Source of the DNA: Golubevia sp. BC0850
Taxonomy: Eukaryota > Basidiomycota > Exobasidiomycetes > Golubeviales > Golubeviaceae
DNA length: 64,000 nt
NCBI GenBank assembly: GCA_012976225.1
Contig: JAAVVG010000041.1
Location: forward strand, 1 to 64,000
Direction of reading: 5' to 3'
In this document: positions 57,733 through 64,000 of the stretch, piece by piece
Numbering within the stretch: position 1 is the stretch's first letter
How the letters are laid out: every line of letters starts with the position of its first letter
Position numbers and translations under genes: made by a program
The notes under the pieces: generated by a model
Databases searched by the model: none
The model's input: the letters and a program-made list of their open reading frames with translations, nothing else
What the model was told of the DNA's origin: nothing

Positions 57733-58299
57733 ATCAAGGTTGGAAACCTTTGGTAACGACTCGAAGCTACCACCAGCTTCTACTCGAAACATGTCTCAAT
57801 AGCATCCCAAACGCAAAACGCCTCCTTCCCAATAAACAACAACAAAGCTTCATCATTTTTCATGTCCAGTCCACTTTCATTGCATCGCATCATTCCATGG
57901 TCCTCTCAATCGCAAGTCTCACGTTCGCATCTATCATCGTTCCTTTCGCTCTCTGTCCCCTCTCCTTCTGTTTCCATAACCAAATGAATCAGATCGGATT
58001 GTCTCTGAAGGCTCTGTGAATCACTTTTGTTGCATCTTGTCTCAATGACAAAACCCTTCGCTTAAAAAAAAGAAAACATGCGAGGTGATGTGATGAAAAG
58101 AATTGAACTGCGTCGATTTGAGGACAAGACTTCACTGCTGCTTCGCTTCATCAATCCTATGAGCCATTTTGCCTTTTGGGCATTTCAAAGGATTTTGATG
58201 CGTCATTCACAGGGAGTAGCTTTGGTCCCCTGATCCTTCAGGGTTCAAGCCTCGCTATCAAAACTCTCAGCTAACCTCTCTCTTGAGAAAAATGAACTT
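57733..58299. other. Gap without a supported gene
   Basis: 3' of the Myb/SANT-like gene. An open frame at 57750-58019 has no known motif. Nothing else recognised. Confidence 0.4.
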
Positions 58300-58828
58300 G
58301 TCTGGGATGAATCTCGCTCCAAATGGATTGGCCATCAAATAGAGGAGATGGCGATCTGTCTGGAGAACAAGAAACAGGTAGAACGAGATCTGGTAGCCTA
58401 CTTCGGTTGATTCGCTCCTGAGACCATCCATGTCTTGCCTGAGCTATTTGTCTCTTTCTGGAACAATGCTGGCTCCAGCAAGGGAATTTTAGTCATCGAC
58501 TCCTCTCTCTTTTCCGAATCTCGACAGCCTCTACATTTCAGGAAATGGGAATCTCATCAAGCTATTTGCCAACTCTCAAAATTTTCTCACTCTTTCTAGG
58601 CTGAATTTGGGGACCAAGGAATCTGAAGTTGATCACTATGGGATGTCGAAGTTGCTGAAAGGAGTCAAAGATTCTTTAAAGTTCTTAACTTTGGAGCTGG
58701 GCGGAAACGATTCTTCTCCCAACCAAAGTGAGATTGATCGAGATTCCAAGGTTCAAGAACTCATAAGAGAGTCACGAGGTATTCTTCTTTTTGAAGTTGG
58801 AATCTATCGACTTGGAATTTCCACCTGA
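58300..58828 (+). pseudogene. LRR-like fragment (copy A5)
   Basis: In several frames the plus strand carries LRR-like peptides: LFPNLDSLYISGNGNLIKLF near 58520 and LSRLNLGTKESEVDHYGMSK, LLKGVKDSLKFLTLELGG near 58600-58720, ending at a stop 58826-58828. The pattern (N-L-x-x-L, K-x-L-x-L) is that of the other relics. No F-box is found upstream. It is taken as a 5'-truncated family member. Confidence 0.5.
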
Positions 58829-59365
58829 CTTTCTCCTCAAGCTCTACTCTTCTCTACTCTATCCTGAGCTAACTCAAGCCAGGCTGAACAAGGACTACTC
58901 TCATTCGGCTAATTTTTCCTTTCGGAATGCTCCCAAGTTAGGAAACCGTTTCTAAACGAGGTTTCAATCATTCATTGACGAAGAGAAAATGCCCGTATCA
59001 ATTGGTCAATTTTGAGAATAAGGTCAAGATGCTTTTGCAGGCGTCGAGGTGAAAGAGAGGCAACTGAGAGTGGAGGTGCGAAGATGTTTTCGATGATTCT
59101 GTGGAGCAAACATTGGTTCGATCTTCTCGTGTTGAGACTGAGTAAGCGAAGTCGTAAGATTGTCGTTTCGTTGAAGAGAACAAGATGGATTGAGAATCGT
59201 TGTCAAAGGTTCCATACAGCTATCCTTGAGATGGCCGTCCAGCATCCAGAGAGTTCTAAGAGACACCAGAGTAAAACTTTTTAGCCAAATAACTCTTAAA
59301 AAATGGAAAAACTCTGTGATTTCGCAAAGTCTCTTCCAACTAGATCTTGTACTTCTTCGACACAT
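58829..59365. other. Gap without a supported gene
   Basis: Open frames on both strands here lack known motifs. It may hold more decayed LRR-like sequence, but nothing clear. Confidence 0.35.
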
Positions 59366-60280
59366 TCATGTCTCAACACCGAGCATCTCCATGACTTCTT
59401 CAACTCCTAAGAATTCCACTCCCCAATTCCTCATTAAATCGATCTCTAACTGACAGGAATCGCCTCTGTCATCTACACCCCTACACCCTTCCAAGACTAC
59501 TATCGTTCGAAAACCAAACTTGATTGAATCGACTGCCGAAGATAGGAGACAATAATCGGTTGCTAGTCCGCAGAGAACTAGAGTCTGGATAGAAGGTTTA
59601 TGAGAGAATAACATCCTTGGAAGCGCTGAAAATGAAAGGTAGTGATTATAAGAGAATGCCGAATAGGCATCGTGGTTCTTGGACTGTCCCTGCGAAAACG
59701 AAGTCGAGAGATCGATTCAGTCTCTTATGAACAGCACATCGACAAGAACACAATTGATGATTTCACCATAGAAGAGACTCAGCTTACCTTCTCTATCACC
59801 TCGACTTTCATTCCTTTCTCTCGTCTACCCTCCAAAGACTTCTTGACGCTCTCTTCGAGTTCGTAACCTCTGCTGCCTTTCAAGCAATGATCGGGCCATA
59901 ACATCTGTTCTACCTTTTCTCCTTTATCTTTCAAAGTTGGATGAGGGATTTGAATGGTTTGAAATGGCGGTAGATTATGAGTGGAAGCGAAAGAGATGTG
60001 TCCAGGAGGATGAGAATCCTGTGAGGCAACGATCATTTGCCAATGTTGAAGAGAGAGGAGAGAATGTACGTTTGGAAGAATCGAGGTTGCATCTTTTACT
60101 GCGACTGCAGTATGGAAAGCGAGAGAAAAGAGAAAGGGAAAGAAAGGGGAGTGAGCTCGAACTAGTGAGAGAGTCTTGGGTCAGTCTAAACTCACGACTG
60201 CCATCGATAAAATCATTCTGAACGTCTATAAGTAGAAGAGCTATTCCATTTGAATCTTTCTTCTCCTGATTGCTCATCAT
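59366..60280 (-). CDS. PNC1: Nicotinamidase
   Basis: Pnc1 hydrolyses nicotinamide to nicotinate in NAD+ salvage. ATG 60280 gives MMSNQEKKDSNGIALLLIDV with QNDFIDGS, containing the first catalytic Asp (QNDF). A second exon joins as SLAVKDATSILPN. The next visible block is SQDSHPPGHISFAS (metal-binding region), then MLWPDHCLKGSRGYELEES. A further exon gives EKGQSKNHDAYSAFSYNHY, then LVLCGLATDYCLLSSAVDSI, which contains the nucleophilic Cys, and IVVLEGCRGV, ending at TGA 59366-59368. Between ILPN and the SQDSHPP block there is a one-base frame discontinuity near 60045-60075, discussed in the findings. The gene is head to head with MOB2. Confidence 0.85.
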
Positions 60281-60568
60281 GTTATTCTGTTTTTGGTGCG
60301 GGGGGAAGGGTGGAAGAAGGCAAAGTGCATCAAAAGGGAGACAGACTCGCACTCCCTTACCAACCAACCACACTGTTAAATCATGAGTTTCTTCAATTCG
60401 ATAGGGTAAGTCTTTCTCAAACAAAGTCATTGTTCAGCAGGAAAGGAGAGAGAAAGCGAAAGGAGGCAGCAGCTACTCCCCTTCGTCCTCCTAGAAGCTG
60501 ATACTAATCGCTACCTCTTGCCTCGTCTCTCTTCCCGTGATGCATTCTACTCCAACCGCAGTCGATCG
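60281..60568. promoter_or_regulatory. 288-bp divergent promoter, PNC1 and MOB2
   Basis: Between the two likely start codons. A short upstream MOB2 exon cannot be excluded. No core element recognised. Confidence 0.5.
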
Positions 60569-61915
60569 ATGGGAAGATCTTCCCGACCCAAGAAGTCACC
60601 AACTCAACCTTCTATGCCAAGTTTCGATGGACAATCACCTCCATGGCAGACTGCAGCTCCCCCTGGCTCTAATACATCCTCAACCAAACCTCTATATCTT
60701 TGCAATCCTTTTGTCAGATCAGCTTTGATCAAGGGTAGCTTCAAGACTATCGTCACCTTACCAAAGTATGTGGATAGGAATGAGTGGGTGGCTGTCAATC
60801 GTGAGTAGAGTAGATTCAAGATGCCGATTGTGAAGGTGCGAGATATTGAGGCTGGAATGGGTATTGAGAGCAGAACAGTTAGAGGAGTGTAATTCGGAGC
60901 TATATTTAGCATAGTAGCAGTAGTAGAGCAGCCTCATAGAGGTAGAAAGTTAGATTGGAGATAGAGGACGAGCTGGGAGAGTTCTAGATTAGCTCTGTCC
61001 TACTTCTTCCGCTCTTCTCTTTCTCTGTCTTGAAGCTTTGCCCTTGATTCGGAGCTGAGAAGAAGGCAGGATCTAAGCTAGGTGCATTAAGTCTAGACTC
61101 CAATGCTAATTGAGTCCCATTTCTTCCTCTCACACCCTAAACTTTCTACTCTCTCTTCTCTTCGCAGTATTCGACTTCTTCAACAACCTCAATCAGTTCT
61201 ATGGAGTCTTGACTGAATTCTGCACCATTCAGAGGAATCCAACGATGAGCGCTGGAGTAGGGTAAGTTGTGTTCCAAAGATTCAAGATGTTCTCTCTCTT
61301 TCTCTCTCTTACTTTAAATTGCTCATCTCTATACTCTTTCTTAACGGTTCCTCAATCGCAGACTCGACTATACATGGATCGACCAGAATCGAAAGCAAGT
61401 GAAACTTCCAGCTCCTCAATACATCGACTATGTCATGACGTGGGTCGGAGGACTTTTAAGTGACGAAGCTACTTTCCCAACAAAAGCAGGTAGGTCATTT
61501 CCATCAGATAACAAGCTCTCTCTCTTAGAGTCAGCCTTTCCCTCTCTCAAACGTTTCTGCCCTTCCTCTCGTCTCTCTCTCGTCTCTCTCTCTCACTCTC
61601 ACAGCTCGAGAATTTCCCCCAACTTTCACTCTAACAACCAAGCACATCTACAAGCAATTACTCCGAGTCTTCGCTCACATCTATCACGCACAATTCCATC
61701 ATCTAGTTCATCTATGCTGCGAAGGTCATTTCAATTCTCTATTCGCTCATTTCATCGCTTTCGGGAAACAGTTTGAGCTTTTCGACTTTAAGGAATTCAA
61801 AGGGATTGGAGCTAATGAGAATCAGTTGAGGAGTGGAACCCCTTATCCTGGGGCTTGTGATTTAATCGAGAAATGGACGGAAATGGGGATTCTGGATGAA
61901 GTGGTTTTGAAATGA
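60569..61915 (+). CDS. MOB2: Mob2 kinase activator
   Basis: Mob2 binds and activates NDR-type kinases (Cbk1/Orb6) in the RAM/MOR pathway that controls polarity and cell separation. ATG 60569 begins MGRSSRPKKSPTQPSMPSFD. Then ALIKGSFKTIVTLPKYVDRN, EWVAVN, and after an intron VFDFFNNLNQFYGVLTEFCT, PTMSAGVG, LDYTWIDQNRKQVKLPAPQY, IDYVMTWVGGLLSDEATFPT, HIYKQLLRVFAHIYHAQFHH and HFNSLFAHFIAFGKQFELFD. The KGSFKTIV and LPKYVD blocks are Mob2-type rather than Mob1-type. The zinc-site Cys and His residues are in place. After the normal end there is a tail of about 40 residues (KGIGANENQLRSGTPYPGAC and onward) to TGA 61913-61915. At least four exons. Confidence 0.92.
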
Positions 61916-62205
61916 GTGTTGGAGTTAGAGGAAGTAGGAGAGGGGCAGGGGAGATTGAGGTCCTCGCTTTTGTTCTGTTTATCATATTGTATAGTGACGC
62001 GCAAAATTCATAGTATTTCCAGATATTCTGCATCATTTCTCGAACAATTGTTTCCAGTTAACGGACAGGTGATTGAGTGAAATTCGCAACGAGACGTTTC
62101 TTCCTTTTAAGTTCCTTCTCTCTCCACTCCGAACCTCCAGGATTCGTTCATCTTTCCTCAACCGCTCACCCTGAGCAATAACTCTCAAATAATTCTCTCC
62201 TAGAA

Positions 62206-64000
62206 ATGGGTAGAAGTACAAAGGAAGCAGAAGGAAAAGAAGGAGAAGAACAGGAGAAAAAGTCAAGGTTCTTTAAGCTTCCCTTGATTCTCTTTCTTGG
62301 ACTTTGCTTGAGGTTGGCTCTATTCCTTCTTCCTTTGGAGAATCTTAAATCAGGTAAAGACGGTGATATTCCAACTTTACTTCAACACAGATTCGAGCTG
62401 GTCTCCCCTTTGACAAGCTATACAACTCGTGAGTGAGAAACAGAGACTGGAGAACAACACCTACTTCTGGAGTACCTAAAACTCTTGTTGCAACCCATCA
62501 AATCCCATCTTTTGATCTGAGCTTTCTATATCTATCTCTGCTTTCATTCTCAGTGCTCGAAACGCACCATCTCTCCTCTCTCTCTCCATCTTTACCTTTC
62601 AAACCTTGGGATGGTCATCCTACTCCCTCTCCTCTACTGGTGATATTTCTGCACCCTATCCTATCACTTCCACCTCAAATCAGGAACCTTTCAACCTCTT
62701 TCGTTTGGAGCTTGGTCGATGTCATTGGTGCCTTAGCTCTAGCTATCGCAGTAAAGAAGAGAGCTAGCTGGGCTAATGATCGAGATAGGAGGACGATGAG
62801 AGAAAGAGAGGGAGAACCTTCAAGTGAAGGAGAAAAGAGAAAGAGAGAATTAAAGCTGGAAGTGGAAGTTAGAGATGGAGATTGGGAGAGTAAGAGAGTT
62901 GCTGCTATGTGAGTAGAGATCTTGCTTCCTTCTACGTTCCAATCTGAGGTGGAAAGGGCTTCACAGGCTTGAGACAGAGAATTCAGATATACAAGGACAT
63001 TACATTTTGTGGTCGAGGTTCTTTTGAAGGTGGTAGAGAGCGCATGGAAATCTGTTGGAGAATCTTCAAAAAAAACAGATTCACTGGAACTTCGTTCACT
63101 ACAACTTACAGAGTCATGATTGCCTGAAGTAATGAACACTGATTCACAATTTGCTTTGCTCCCTTACAGCTACCTCTTCCACCCCTTCGTTCTAGCATCC
63201 TGTCTCTCTCGTTCGACAGGTCCAATCTCCAACGCAGCACTTCTAATCGCAATAGCCTCCTCCATTCAAGGTACTTATACAGCTCTATTCTCCTGCTTTT
63301 CATTTCAACTCTGTTCAAGTGCAACAGTGAAGTGACTCGGAGCCCTTCATCTTTTCTCTCACTCCACAGGGTCGCTTCTTCCACTCGCCATCTCACTCTC
63401 CCTTTCCATTCATCTAACTCTAACACCACTACTTCTAGCACCTTCTCTAGTCCACCTCTACTCGATATCTATATCAAAGGAGTCATCAAATTTCGGCAGA
63501 ACGAGAGCTCAAGTTCGAAGAGGTAGAGCTATTTCTTCCGCTTTTGGGATTTTGGCTTTCTTGGCCGCAGGAGCTGGACTTTGTCATTGGTACACTGGAG
63601 GTTGGGAATGGGTTGGAAGATGCTGGGGAACCATGTGAGTCTTCCTTTGAACTACTCGAATTGCCAGAGTGGGGTTTGAAGTTGCTGACTGTCTATTTCG
63701 ATTATCGTTTCGCAGAATTTTATTACCAGATCTTTCTCCAACCACTTCTTTATGGTGGTACTTTTTCATTTCGCTCTTCGAACATTTTAGGAGCTTCTTC
63801 TTGTTGGCCTTTAACGTTCATTTGATTTCTTACGTTGTTCCACTTGGAATGAAATACAGGTAAGAACGAATCTCTTCGAGCGAGCTGAAGTGTTCGGATT
63901 ATAAACATATCTGACTGCTTTTCCCTCTGGTATTCTTTGTTATCTACAGCTCTGATCCTCTATTTGCAACCACTGCTTTACTAGGAACTCTTTCAGTCTT
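62206..64000 (+). CDS. GAB1: GPI transamidase subunit PIG-U/Gab1, truncated by window end
   Basis: PIG-U (yeast Gab1/Cdc91) is a multi-pass ER subunit of the complex that attaches GPI anchors to proteins. ATG 62206 opens a charged lead, then a membrane segment PLILFLGLCLRLALFLLPLE and RFELVSPLTSYTT. Later exons give LVDVIGALALAIAVKKRASW with a charged insert, SYLFHPFVLASCLSRSTGPI, SLLPLAISLSLSIHLTLTPL, and the family hallmark PTTSLWWYFFIEMFEHFRSF, with VVPLGMKY following. The gene continues past base 64000. A long charged loop (EREGEPSSEGEKRKRELKLE) is inserted compared with the animal protein. At least six exons are visible. Confidence 0.88.

Noticed and set aside
58200-58260. tRNA-like GGTTCAAGCC segment
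   Set aside because: The T-loop-like string has no pairing stem of five bases and no acceptor or anticodon arm around it.

Overview
The window is nuclear DNA of a fungus, most likely a basidiomycete. Genes carry many short introns, mostly 45-110 nt, with GTGAGT-type donors. The gene set (Mdm31, Naa30, Mob2, PIG-U, Zn2Cys6 factors, a heme-thiolate peroxygenase, an alpha/beta-hydrolase) is fungal. No ribosomal RNA, tRNA, CRISPR array, retroelement or DNA transposon was recognised. The species cannot be named from the sequence alone. Exon structures were worked out by hand from splice consensus and family knowledge, so gene ends are more certain than every internal junction.

Layout. At the left end is MDM31 (501-4386, minus), then a broken F-box gene (4606-6131), a minus-strand coiled-coil gene, and an unrecognised gene (8234-9139). 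Then come an odd alpha/beta-hydrolase (10004-11458), AP-1 mu (11789-14418, minus) head to head with SmF (14533-15722), and a small membrane protein. From 17.7 to 23.8 kb lies decayed sequence: a damaged Zn2Cys6/coiled-coil gene and two broken F-box genes. SSADH (minus) and a lipoate ligase (plus) form a divergent pair at 24-28.7 kb. From 29 to 33.2 kb lie three more F-box relics, then an unrecognised gene (33418-34883), a TFIIS-central-domain protein and NAA30 in a divergent pair, another LRR-like relic (37634-38710), and a Ser-rich protein of about 1,600 residues. At 46-57.7 kb are a secreted peroxygenase, a mini F-box ORF, the FMP32-like/MIX23 divergent pair, a secreted GH26-like hydrolase with a long Ser/Asn/Thr tail, and a Myb/SANT-like nuclear protein. 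The right end has an LRR relic, nicotinamidase and MOB2 (divergent), and PIG-U, which runs off the window.

How it fits together. Ordinary housekeeping genes sit in compact, often head-to-head pairs; two pairs each join two mitochondrial proteins. Between them lie at least nine F-box or LRR-type copies. I sort most of these into two families. Family A has a short F-box followed by LRR-like sequence. Family B has a Tyr/Gln/Asn/Gly-rich N-terminus, then an F-box, then LRR-like sequence. Nearly all copies are broken, so this looks like a birth-and-death family of substrate-recognition proteins. A short coding-like segment is also repeated, inverted, about 13.5 kb apart (7.75 and 21.35 kb). These dispersed decaying families are the most unusual part of the window.
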